A stretch of 64,000 nucleotides of DNA, from assembly GCA_963971535.1 (NCBI GenBank), contig OZ020590.1, positions 153,926,034-153,990,033 of the forward strand, in the 5' to 3' direction. Positions 21,541 to 31,618 of this stretch are shown one piece after another. This stretch comes from Notolepis coatsorum (taxonomy: Eukaryota > Chordata > Actinopteri > Aulopiformes > Paralepididae). Numbering within the stretch: position 1 is the stretch's first letter; each line of letters opens with the position of its first letter. The position numbers and the translations under genes are program-made. The notes under the pieces are model-generated. The model had not been told where the DNA came from and searched no databases. It saw only the letters and a program-made list of their open reading frames with translations.

Positions 21541-21803
21541 AGACATGAGACATCAGTGAATGAGATTCACGTTTCCTCCCAACCGCGAGTAGGCCTAGAA
21601 GCGCAGAAATGGAGAACGAAAAAAAAAAAAAAAAGTGGAGCTGAAAAAGCTAGAATAAAAAAACAAAAATTGCTAGTAAAAGACGCAGAACAATGTTCTA
21701 AAATTACAGACATGTTTAGTAGAGGAAGGGCTCTCGTTAGAGTAGCTGCTGCTGCTAATAATGATGAAGTTCAAGTGGAAGGAACCAACAGTAACATGAC
21801 AGG
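21541..21803 (+). pseudogene. Possible hAT-transposase/ZMYM-like N-terminal exon
   Basis: The frame contains KKKKKSGAEKARIKKQKLLV and DAEQCSKITDMFSRG. A lysine-rich SGAEKRKxKK start followed by a KITxFF-type motif is common at the N-terminus of hAT-derived and ZMYM/TTF-type proteins in fish; this is recalled similarity only. An ATG at 21609 (ATGGAGAACG) would be a natural start but is out of frame because of the A-run at 21619-21634. ACAGGTGCGTG at about 21798 could be a splice donor. No downstream exon was identified, so this may be a dead transposon piece. Confidence 0.3.
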
Positions 21804-22430
21804 TGCGTGCAGTAGCCTAGTGCATATTCTACTGTTGGTGTCTGCCGGTTCATGAGGGCTAGCTAGCCTATACTAGCTCTTGCAGTGATTTCAGTCATTC
21901 TATTACAAGACAATGTGCTTTCCGTATTCCTGATTCCTTACAGCACGTGGACATAAATAGTCGTGACTCGTGAAGTTTTTTCTCTGACTAAAAGTTTAGT
22001 TAGCAATGTTAGGACTAGTGCCCACCACAGCATCAGAAGCTAAAGTGCTAACCTAGAGAGCCAATCAGAACCTAGGACGGGCTGCAAATTAATCGGCTAC
22101 TAATATTATAATAGTAAATACTAAAATAAAATACTATTATGTTCCCTTCCAAATTTTCATGTTGATATAATATTGGTAATCTAATTGATTGAATTGATTA
22201 GTTGCCATTTTACATGCTTAAATAAGATGTACCTTAGAATTCCCAACTGTTAGCCATGTTCTCGATATGATTAGTCTCATCTACATGTTTGTAAATAACC
22301 ACAGCTAACTAGCTTAAGCTAACAACTCGGTCAACTACTACCCCGTAGTTAAACAAATGTGATTGCATATAACAGCTAACTGCTACAGCTAAGTTGGTAG
22401 TTAGCCTATTCCATTAATGTTGAATGTATT
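21804..22430. other. No feature recognised
   Basis: AT-rich, without a supported frame. Could be intron-like sequence if the preceding exon call is right. Confidence 0.3.
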
Positions 22431-22552
22431 TATGAAGGTTGTTGATGGTGGTTGGCGCTGAATAGCAGACATGATTCCGTCAGTCTGCCACAGGGCAGCT
22501 GTGTTTGCTGATGCTGCTCATGACCACCAGTAGCGTGTGTGAGTGTGAATGC
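22431..22552 (+). mobile_element. SINE body fragment
   Basis: GATTCCGTCAGTCTGCCACA followed by GGGCAGCTGTG matches the body of the full SINE at 36261-36630 (CCGTGAGTCTGCCTCAGGGC). Head and tail are missing; a GA tract follows. Confidence 0.45.
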
Positions 22553-22687
<135 letters not shown>

Positions 22688-22794
22688 GCAGCCATGATGA
22701 AGTTGAGCTTCATCCAGTAGAATGAAAACGTTTATAAAAGACACCTAGATCATGACATTACTTTTCAAATTGTGTATTATAATGTGTATATTTT

Positions 22795-23153
22795 AGTGAT
22801 GTCCGATATTATCGGCCTACCGATATTGGCATTAAAATGTGATATCGGAAATTATCGGTATCTGTTTTCAAAAAAAGAAAAATTAAATATCTTTATTTTT
22901 TATATTTATTTAACCTTTATTTACCCAGGCAAGCAAGTAAGAACAAATTCAGATTTTATTTATTGTCAAAAGTATGCATAATGTTGTGTTAATTCCACAA
23001 CAAGAGATATGTAATGTTAATTACCTGAAATTATTCGTTTTTTGGGGGGGAAACCCTGCATATATTGGTATCGGTTGATATCGGTATCGGAAATTTAAGT
23101 GTTGGACTATATCGGATATCGGTAAAAAAGCCAATATCGAACATCCCTAGTAT
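22795..23153. mobile_element. MITE with GATGTCCGATA ends
   Basis: Left end GTGATGTCCGATATTATCGG, right end CCAATATCGAACATCCCTAG, inverted and imperfect, with CCGATA/TATCGG subterminal repeats. A TTTATTTAACCTTTATTTAC piece (about 22904) looks like the 3' end of another fish retroelement inserted inside. Ends of this family recur at 41650 and 63722. Confidence 0.6.
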
Positions 23154-23571
23154 ATTTGTATCTTCTTCCTTACTGCCCCCACTACTGGGTCCATCACTAC
23201 TAGCACAGATTTCAACTTTATTTTCAATTCTAGTGAAGATAACATGTTTTTCTCTATTGGATGAAATGGTGCAGCGATAAAAACATTGTATTCAAACATT
23301 TTATTCAATAAAGCCTCAACAAAGAGTTGGAACAGCATACAGAATATAGATGTGATGTCAGTCTGAATCAGAGCATTCTCTGCCTCATTGAATTCTGAAG
23401 AAAATCAGATTCCAATGAACCCTCAAATTCTGAAAATGGGAGTAGTCACCACTCACCAACTTCCCCATCTTCTCTAGTCACCCCCACACCTTCTATTTGA
23501 CCCATGACTTCTCAGCAGAGCCCAGACAAAACGTCCCTTTTCCTATCAACTCTGCTAATACTGAGTCACTA

Positions 23572-23780
<209 letters not shown>

Positions 23781-24029
23781 CTTGGAATGGGTGTCTGGGA
23801 GGAAGTGGGGGGTCTTTCGATGTTGATTAAACGGCAAGCAACTAATGTCATGTGTGCCAAATTAAAGGACAATAAATCCAATCTAACTGAAATTGTGTAG
23901 CACAGACCTTTCTATGGATCAAAACCTCAATATTATTATGGTGTAGTTAATACTTCATGTATCCTTAATCCCTAGGCTAATGAGGCACTAAGATGTTACT
24001 AAAAAGTAAAAAGCCAAAGTAACGGTATA

Positions 24030-24030
<1 letters not shown>
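23781..24030. other. No feature recognised
   Basis: No supported frame or repeat. A (GT)n tract of about 27 bp follows at 24034-24060. Confidence 0.4.
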
Positions 24031-24061
<31 letters not shown>

Positions 24062-24063
<2 letters not shown>

Positions 24064-24275
24064 CTGTGCACGAGTGCTAATCTAGGGGCGGGGTGTAGAT
24101 TTGGTCTCCCTGATGTTGACTCCTTAGCCACAGCCTTGGGTTGTTTAATACTGGACAAGTGTTTCATAACGGCCGTTGTGTGGGCCGGTTTCGGGGCCGG
24201 TGCGTGGGCCGGTGTGTGGGCTGGTGCGTCTGAATGTCCCGGGCTGAATTTGTGTCCCAGTCCGCCACTGCAAAC
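24062..24275 (-). mobile_element. hAT terminal fragment with GGGCCGGTGTGTG motif
   Basis: On the minus strand it begins CAGTGGCGGACTGGGACAC, a hAT-type terminus, followed by the AGCCCGGGACATTCAGACG body. Positions 24172-24232 contain GTGTGGGCCGGT units matching the minisatellite at 19554-20503. Confidence 0.5.
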
Positions 24276-24285
24276 ACATATTGCA

Positions 24286-25295
24286 AAATGTCTCCACTTG
24301 TCTGCCAGAGGAGGTACTGGCTAAATAACTGTTTATTGTCAATATAGTCACAAAATAATTGTGTTGCCATTATCACAAATGGGTACCTTAGCTCACGTTG
24401 TCTTTAGATATGCTCTCCTTGCTCGCGTGTTCTCTCACTTTCATCGTGTGGATGACAATTGTAGCTCCTCCAGCTCTTAATGTGTACAATAACAAAACAA
24501 AAACTGGGGCAGAAATGTACAAGGGCCGCCGTTTCTCCACAAATCAGGAATTGGGGCTTTAAAACTAGAACCCAAAGAACCTTTGAATCAAAGAATCTTA
24601 TGTGTGATGAGAGATGAGCGAGACACCCTTTGGCGCTGCTCCGCTGGTAATGAGTGTAGCTTTCATTTTTACCTTCCGAGTGAGACTTTCCCATGTTTAT
24701 TAAAGATTAAAGGGATAACGTTTGAATTATGTTCAGGGTGGATTCTCACAGCAGAGTTCATAATCAGAGATTATTTAAATAGGAATATACTGATGATAAG
24801 ACCTTTTCATCGCCGACACCAACTGACCCATCTCAAACCCCAAGAAAATAGGGTGGGCTTTGAGATAGGTCAGTTAAGCCCTTCAGTATCCGTCAATTCC
24901 GAGTACCGATCCATTAACCATAGAAATTACGAAAAGTCACTTTTGCTTTGATTTCTGACATTAGTACATGTGGTTCTTGGTATTGGATTCATCCCTAATT
25001 GTAAGGAAGGAAATTATTAATCTTGATACAATTGTACACAACAGTGATGGTAATAAGAGGCCTTTCATGGAATGTTTAGAATGTCCTCGTTTGAAGAAAC
25101 AATGTTTGCTACTGTACTGTATGTGTAGAACAACAGTTGATATGTGTTGATATATGAGAAATATATCAACAACATTTGAATAAATTGGTGTCTTATTATT
25201 ACTGTATCTTGTAAAAAGGTCACAGTATAATAACAGCAAAATCCTGCTTCTCCAGTGTTTTACCAACTCCACCTCTGCACAGTAATTACTTTAGG
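24286..25295. other. No feature recognised
   Basis: About 1 kb of apparently unique sequence. Short frames on both strands (for example 24583-24951 plus) show no domain. Confidence 0.4.
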
Positions 25296-25320
25296 CTTTG
25301 ATTGATTGATTGATTGATTG

Positions 25321-25560
25321 AATGGTGGTTACCGTAGATATAACACCAGCCACCCTTCAGTCACCAGCTCACAGCTGGAATACACACTCATGTGGGTGCC
25401 GGGGATCGAACCGGCAACCTTTTGGTTACCGGTTGGCCTCTCCAGGCCGTTCCTGCCAGTGATTTCACAAGGGGTCATGAGTTCCGTTCCTTCTTCAGTG
25501 GTTCGTAAACCCTATCAGAGGGACACTTTCACAGCACCTTGATAATATGGTCAGAATTTT
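25321..25560 (-). mobile_element. tRNA-related SINE, minus orientation (copy 1)
   Basis: On the minus strand GTAACCAAAAGGTTGCCGGT runs into TTCGATCCCCGGCACCCACA, a strong tRNA T-arm/B box. In copy 1 a TTGATTGA tetranucleotide tract precedes it on the plus strand. Repeated at 52260-52505. Confidence 0.6.
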
Positions 25561-25975
25561 GTCTGAATCGTCATTCTTAACAATGGTGCCAGAGCGCCAT
25601 CTGTAGGTGCCTTGAAATACTACCGTGTGTAATATGAATGAGTGGCTTGAATTATCAGATTAAAGGTTGAATCTGTAAATGTATTTGACCACATACATTT
25701 TAGATGTACACTGTATGTGCATAGATTCTTGAGTTTGACTTGTAGATGGAAAACAATTATTTATTATTATTATTATTATTGCTTCTGAAATAATGTCTAA
25801 AGCTCTAAAGTCTAAAGCTCTCCTCCAATAATTAATGAAGTTAAATAGCCCGGAACATTGATAGAAAAAATATAATTTTATGTCAAAGTTCACCATTCTA
25901 TCTATGCTTGACTATGTAGGGGTATCTGATGGGGAAATTCACCAAAACACTCTCTCTCTCTCTCTAATGCACACT
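25561..25975. other. Unassigned, present in both duplication copies
   Basis: AT-rich. It contains a short (TTA)n tract near 25760 and a CT tract before the MITE. Repeated at 52506-52905. Confidence 0.5.
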
Positions 25976-26344
25976 AGGGGTGTAAAGGTACACGTATCCG
26001 TACCGAACCGTTTCAGTGTGTAACATACGGTACCGAACGGCTGTGTACCGAACGAATACAACGGTATGTTTAACCAATAACGACTGCCCACTGGGGGCTG
26101 TTTTTTTCACAATCTAATATAATAATTATTATTATTTTTTTCTTTACAAGTCGATTATTAATTTCAACATAGAATATTTGTTGACAGCCCTACAAGTACA
26201 ATTAGTTACTGCACACTACATCACCCCTGAGTGGAACATGGAAAGCCAAACTTTCCCCCACTGTACCGAAAACCCGTACCGAACCGTGACTTCAAAACCG
26301 AGGTATGTACCGAACCGTGGTTTTTGTGTACCGTTACACCCCTA
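25976..26344. mobile_element. MITE with AGGGGTGTAA ends (copy 1)
   Basis: Left AGGGGTGTAAAGGTACACG, right inverse TAGGGGTGTAACGGTACAC, with repeated TACCGAACCG words inside. This is a terminus I recall from teleost hAT-type repeats. The target duplication is not clear. Copy 2 at 52906-53273. Confidence 0.65.
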
Positions 26345-26508
26345 CTAGTTACTATATGTATATCTGTACATATCTCTTACCTACTCTTACTAGTTACGCT
26401 GCTGGCCAGTATGACTTACTACCATAGTGTCTTTATACCTGTATCACTGTACATATTAATACTTAATACTACAACTCTGTACATACATCTGATTAGCACT
26501 AATACTAA

Positions 26509-26625
26509 TCAGTGGCTCGGGAGGTAGTGCAGTCATCTGGTAATCTGGAGGTTCCCAGTTCGATTCCCCTTCTCCCGGGCAGCGTGTCGAAGTGTCCTTG
26601 AGCAAGACACTTAACCCCTAACTTA
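26509..26625 (+). mobile_element. tRNA-headed SINE (copy 1)
   Basis: A box AGTGGCTCGGGAGGTAGTGC, B box GGTTCCCAGTTCGATTCCCC, then TCCTTGAGCAAGACACTTAA. Truncated after the body. Copy 2 at 53438. Confidence 0.75.
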
Positions 26626-26749
26626 ACCCCATTGCAGTAGTCGAGGGAGGCAAGACGTGTTGATTGGTGGAGGAGTTGGGTGGCTTCATTTGTCAGCAAG
26701 GGGCGGATCCTTCTGCCGTTGCTCAGGAGGAACATTCCATGCAGGGCAG

Positions 26750-27640
26750 GGATACAAACTGGTCAGACTACTGCTTGACCTTACTCATAGAACCCACCTC
26801 ACCCCTGCCCACTTTGACAACCTAGGATGGCTTAGAGTAGACGACAGAGTACAGCAACTTGCAATGGGCCTGGTCTACAAGATACACTACCGACTAAAGT
26901 ACCCATGTACATGTCAAAATACTTCCCAAAGGCCAGTGAATACCACGATCACAACACCAGAGGGAGCTCCACAAATCATGTCAAACCCAGATTCGGCTCA
27001 AACAAGGGACTAAACACCTTTCGCAATTATGCCACATCAATGTGGAACGCCCTACCCACAGCTGTAAAGAAATGTGAATCACTACCCACTTTCAAAGAGC
27101 ACCTACGGGAGACTGCAGTTGGAAACTGGCCCCTGTAAATGTCTAAACCCAACCCCCTCCAATGTACAGTAAATGTCCTAACCCAATAATACACAAGACC
27201 CTCTTCTTGGGACCAAGTAAGGTTTAGTCGATATTCCAATGTACAGTTTTGCTTGTACATGTTCCCCCACCCACCTCCAATGTACAGTTCCCCCCCCCCC
27301 CCCCCCCACCTACCCAACCTCCTCCAATGTACAGTTTCTACGTCAAATGTATATACTCTCTTTTTTAGACTCTTTTTGTATCACAAACAGTACTGTATTT
27401 GTAAATCTGGTATGTCATAAATGTATAGATGTAGCAGTACTGTCTATCTGTATGTTGTGTATGTCATATATGTTATGATAAATTTAAAATGGGGGACCCT
27501 GATGTAAACAAGACGAAAGTCTTTCTCTGGTCTGCATCCCCTTAACAATTATGTGTATTGAGCTGTACTGTATTGTACCCATTCTGCAATCTGTTAATAA
27601 AGTTTTCAATCAATCAATCAATCAATCAATCATACATGGC
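26750..27640 (+). mobile_element. L2-type LINE 3' part (copy 1)
   Basis: Coding landmarks YKLVRLLLDLTHRTHLTPAH, NLGWLRVDDRVQQLAMGLVY and GSNKGLNTFRNYATSMWNAL occur, with a frame change near 26895. The UTR has C-runs at 27289-27307 and an AATAAAGTTTTCAATCAATC tail. The copy in the second duplicate has lost the last ~108 bp before the tail. Confidence 0.85.
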
Positions 27641-27892
27641 ACACTGAGGCCTACAACAAACTGACCGGATCTTCCTTTATTCATTATGTTGATTGTACTG
27701 TAGCACTATTTTACTCTGTCCATTCTATTGCATAATTTTACTATCTATTCTATTCTACTATTCTATTATTGCACTGTATTATTTTACTCTGTCTATTGCT
27801 TTTTATTACAGCTTCAAAACTGTCGGGTATTAAACTGTGTGGGTATCAAACAAGAGACTGTCAGGCTTTAAAACTGTGTAGGAACCAGGCCT

Positions 27893-28137
27893 AGAACTGC
27901 ACCCTGAGAGGGAACTGCACTCTGAGAGGGAACTGCACCCTGAGAGAGGGAACTGCACCCTGAGAGAGGGAACTGCACCCTGAGAGAGGGAACTGCACCC
28001 TGAGAGGGAACTGCACTCCGAGAGAGGGAACTGCACTCTGAGAGGGAACTGCACCCTGAGAGGGAACTGCACTCTGAGAGGGAACTGCACCCTGAGAGGG
28101 AACTGCACTCTGAGAGGGAACTGCACTCTGAGAGGGA
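27893..28137. repeat. 18-bp minisatellite (GAACTGCACCCTGAGAGG), about 13 units
   Basis: 18- and 20-bp units differing by one GA. The same array in copy 2 (54721-54831) has about six units. Confidence 0.9.
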
Positions 28138-28560
28138 GGTTCGAAGGGTCAAAGTGGGTATAAGACGGGAGGGAAGACTGTCAAGTTTTAAACTGTGGAT
28201 ACCAAACAGAGAAGGTAAAGACGACTTTGAACTGTTCAACAGTAATCCAGAACTATTTTATTGCACTGTAAAAAAAATGAAATAATTTGCATGGAATAGC
28301 GCACAAACTAAAGTATGTAGAAATTAACTGGTTAGTCAGTCTTGGACTATAAACAATGCCTGTCAAATGAGCCTTGTCTCCATAGCTATAATACAGAACA
28401 CACAATGGGTCCGCAAACATCGCTAAAATGGTCAATAACGCTGGCGCCATTGAGTAAAGATGGGAAAAGAGCGTGGCGGTCATGAGTTAACAGGGACGGG
28501 GTTGAATGTGAACTAGATGAGGGAGGGAGGGAGGGACGTGAGTTTGTTTCTTCTCTGGTG
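28138..28560. other. 3' flank of the zinc-finger gene
   Basis: Unique sequence conserved in copy 2 up to GATGGGAAAAG (28468 / 55156). No gene recognised. Confidence 0.4.
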
Positions 28561-28561
28561 T

Positions 28562-28690
28562 GAATCCTCATGTGTGTCTTTATATATGCCTTCCGAGTAA
28601 ATCCTTTCCCACAAACTTCACGACTAAATGTTTTCCCCCAGAGTATGAGTTCTGATATGTACTTTTAAGTCACGTTTTGCACCAAATATT
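28562..28690 (-). pseudogene. Eroded zinc fingers 7-8 beyond the stop codon
   Basis: Out of frame with the upstream ORF, the minus strand reads CDQIFGAKRDLKVHIRTH and then SREVCGKGFTRKAYIKTHMR. The first looks like a seventh finger shifted by a missing two bases at the CTL-C junction. The second is an eighth finger whose first Cys codon reads Arg. These ancestral fingers now lie past the TGA. Confidence 0.55.
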
Positions 28691-28693
28691 TGA

Positions 28694-30317
28694 TCACAGT
28701 GTGCAACTATAGGGCTTTTCCCCCGTATGGCTTCTCATGTGTCTATTCAGGTCTCCCTGTCTAGTATATCTTTTAGGACACAGTGTGCAACTATAGGGCT
28801 TTTCCCCGGTATGGCTTCTCATGTGACTATTCAGGTCTCCCTGTGTAATAAATCTTTTAGGACACAGTGTGCAACTATAGGGCTTTTCCCCAGTATGGCG
28901 TCTTATATGTTCTTTTAGGTCAGATTTTCCACTAAATCTTTTAGGACACAGTGTGCAACTATAGGGCTTTTCCCCAGTGTGGCTTCTCATATGTGCTTCC
29001 AAGAGTGTAATGGCAGTACATTTCTTGCCACAAACAGTACATGTCATGTGAATTTGAAAGTGAAGTTTTAAGCTCTCTGTGGGTTCTAAATGTTTTCCAC
29101 ACCAACCACAGTCACTAAGATGGACTTTAAGATGGCGCATTAAAGCTTTCCTATTAGGAAAACATTTCCCACACACTTTACAGCTCCAGGTCTCACATGG
29201 TATTTGGTTTGATAATTTCACCTCATGGGATGAAACCACAGAGCTCTTCAACTGGTTGCTGTTAGACAAACTCTGTCCTTTGTTTTTCTGTGTCTTCTTT
29301 GATGTCAGTGAGTTTAAACCAGGATGAGGTTCACTAGTCTCCAGCCAATCATCACTGTCATCAGTATCAGTTCCAGAACAGTGTGAAGAGAGGAGCTGGC
29401 CATCTGTAGTTGGTTCTAAATCACCAGCTGGATCTAAGTTACTGACTGGTTCTGATAATCCACAGTCCTCTCCATCAGGTTCTGTTTTCATCTGTTCTGT
29501 TGAGGTGCTGGCTAGAGGCTCTGTCTCTCTGTTTTCCTCAGTCTGGGTTTGGTTAAACCATGAGGACTGAGGTTTCTCTTCATCATCTTCACTCTTCACA
29601 GGGACAGGGTTGAAAGTGAACTTGATATCAGCCTCCTCCAGACCTTGAAGTTGCTCTCCCTCCTGACTGGTCCAGAGTTTCTCCTGTTCCTCTTTAATCT
29701 GTAGGAGCTCTGGGTCCTGGGTTTGGTTAAACCATGAGGACTGAGGTTTCTCTTCATCATGTTCACTCTTCACAGGGACAGGGTTGAAAGTGAACTTGAT
29801 ATCAGCCTCCTCCAGACCTTGAAGCTGCTCTCCCTCCTGACTGGTCCAGAGTTCCTCCTGTTCCTCTTTAATCTGTAGGAGCTCTGGGTCCTGGGTTTGG
29901 TTAAACCATGAGGACTGAGGTTTCTCTTCATCATGTTCACTCTTCACAGGGACAGGGTTGAAAGTGAACTTGATGATATCAGCCTCCTCCAGACCTTGAA
30001 GCTGCTCTCCCTCCTGACTGGTCCAGAGTTCCTCCTGTTCCTCTTTAATCTGTAGGAGCTCTGGGTCCTGGGTTTGGTTAAACCATGAGGACTGAGGTTT
30101 CTCTTCATCATCTTCACTCTTCACAGGGACAGGGTTGAATGTGAACTTGATATCAGCCTCCTCCAGACCTTGAAGCTGCTCTCCCTCCTGACTGGTCCAG
30201 AGTTCCTCCTGTTCCTCTTTCATCTGTAGGAGCTCTGGCTGCTCCTGGCTCAGACTGGGCTCCTCTCTTGCTGTTCAGGGGGAACCTCCTCTTCACAGAC
30301 AGAGAGCTGTGGGGGGT
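28694..30317 (-). pseudogene. C2H2 zinc-finger protein exon, copy 1 (frameshifted)
   Basis: The open part (28694-30223, 509 aa) has four tandem 58-residue acidic units (KEEQEELWTSQEGEQLQGLE ... PVPVKSEDDEEKPQSSWFNQ), a Ser/Asp-rich linker and six C2H2 fingers, the last three joined by TGEKPYSC linkers. It ends abruptly at CTL plus stop in what should be finger 7. Upstream the exon extends to a good splice acceptor (minus strand TCTGCCTCCCTCCAG, exon start about 30317). Between 30258 and 30262, however, copy 1 has one G fewer than copy 2 (CAGACTGGGCTCC against CAGACTGGGGCTCC). That shifts the frame, so translation would have to start at an internal Met. Likely a nuclear DNA-binding transcription factor lineage; probably a pseudogene or an N-terminally shortened gene. 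No first exon was found. Confidence 0.75.
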
Positions 30318-30396
30318 CTGGAGGGAGGCAGAATAATGACATGAATAGTTGTAATTGCTGTCACCATTGGAAAGCCACCCATTTTAAGAATTCACA

Positions 30397-30576
30397 CATG
30401 TTCTTCCTGTGCCCCAGGACAGTTCAGTCAGTATGTTCTTCCTGTGCCCCAGGACAGTTCAGTCAGTATGTTCTTCCTGTGCCCCAGGACAGTTCAGTCA
30501 GTATGTTCTTCCTGTGCCCCAGGACAGTTCAGTCAGTATGTTCTTCCTGTGCCCCAGGACAGTTCAGTCAGTATGA
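30397..30576. repeat. 35-bp minisatellite, five direct units
   Basis: Unit starts ATGTTCTTCCTGTGCCCCAG and ends GACAGTTCAGTCAGT. It lies in what would be the intron upstream of the zinc-finger exon. In copy 2 the array is duplicated head-to-head (59388-59850). Confidence 0.9.
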
Positions 30577-30599
30577 TGGTGAAAAAACTAGGTAGTTCA

Positions 30600-30815
30600 C
30601 TATGTCGGCCGATGATTAAAATGACATAAATGACGCAACATACAGATATATATCATGACATTTCTGACATACAGGTATACAGTACTGTTACATTTGTGAC
30701 ATACAAGATATGCAAATATACAGTAGTTAAACAGAGATCTTAGCAGAAAATATATACATACGAGGGGGAGGAAACTGTACATTAGGAGGGATTGGGTGGA
30801 TGGGTGGGAGGGGAC
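30600..30815 (-). mobile_element. L2-type 3' UTR fragment
   Basis: Landmarks ACAGTACTGTTACATTTGTG, ATATGCAAATATACAGTA and GTACATTAGGAGGG on the minus-orientation L2 UTR. No tail. Confidence 0.65.
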
Positions 30816-30984
30816 ATGTGTATTGTGAATTGTGTATTGTGAAAGCCAAGGTAGGTAATTCAATAACGTTACTAGATCAACTGATCTTTACATTCGATTT
30901 TTTTTTCAAATAGTCTACTAGTACAAATGTTTGGATCAAAATGCTGATCGGTACTTTGGTAGTTCATTCAGGCGGGAGAGTAGA

Positions 30985-31135
30985 GGAGAGGGGGTGTTTG
31001 CCTCCTTTCCTCAGACAATTCTTTGCACTCTTCTCCCTGATTTGTAATAGATTTTGGCAATCTGAAGTATACTCTAAATGCTTTTCCCGGTCCGACCGAT
31101 TAGTACAGCCAAAAACACAACAATAATTGACCCTT
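30985..31135 (-). pseudogene. THAP-domain remnant (copy 1)
   Basis: The minus strand reads VNYCCVFGCTNRSDREKHLE, the start of a THAP zinc-binding domain (C-x4-C). The codon before VNY is AGG where THAP proteins normally have ATG. Copy 1 also has two extra bases after HLEY (GAAGTATACT against GAAGTACT in copy 2), which shift the frame. THAP proteins are nuclear DNA-binding factors, also found in P-element-type transposases. Decayed in both copies (see 60270-60420). Confidence 0.6.
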
Positions 31136-31149
31136 TTGAGCAACAATGA

Positions 31150-31500
31150 CCAGACAATGTACAGCCCCCCACCCACCCCACCTACCCAACCTCCTCCAAT
31201 GTACAGTTTCTACGTCAAATGTATATACACTCTTTTTCTGGACACTTTTTGTATCACAAACAGTACTGTATTTGCATATCTGGTATGTCATAAATGTATA
31301 GATGTAGCAGTACTGTCTATCTGTATGTCGTGTGTGTCATATATGTTATGATGAATAAAAAATGGGGGACCCTGATGTAAACAAGACGAAAGTCTTTCTC
31401 TGGTCTGCATCCCCTTAACAATTGTATGTATTGAGCTGTACTGTACTGTACCCATTCTGCAATCGGTTAATAAACTTTTCAATCAATCAATCAATCAATC
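31150..31500 (+). mobile_element. L2-type LINE 3' end
   Basis: UTR from CCTCCTCCAATGTACAGTTT to AATCAATCAATCAATCA. The equivalent in copy 2 is interrupted by a Rex1-like insertion. Confidence 0.8.
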
Positions 31501-31618
31501 AGAACAGTTGCGAGTTCGGTTGCGTTGTAAACATTCAGTATCTCCAAAATGGTTGACTTCCGGTTTGTTGATGCGCCGTGAAAACGCTTGTGTGCTACAA
31601 CACAGTACATAAGCTACA

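Larger units (their letters stand above)
25321..31500 (+). repeat. Segmental duplication A, copy 1
   Basis: From ATGGTGGTTACCGTAGATAT to the L2 tail near 31500 the order SINE, MITE, SINE, L2, 18-bp minisatellite, zinc-finger exon, 35-bp minisatellite, L2 fragment, THAP remnant, L2 end is repeated at 52260-62217 in the same orientation. Copy 1 is about 6.2 kb and lacks two LINE insertions found in copy 2. Confidence 0.95.
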
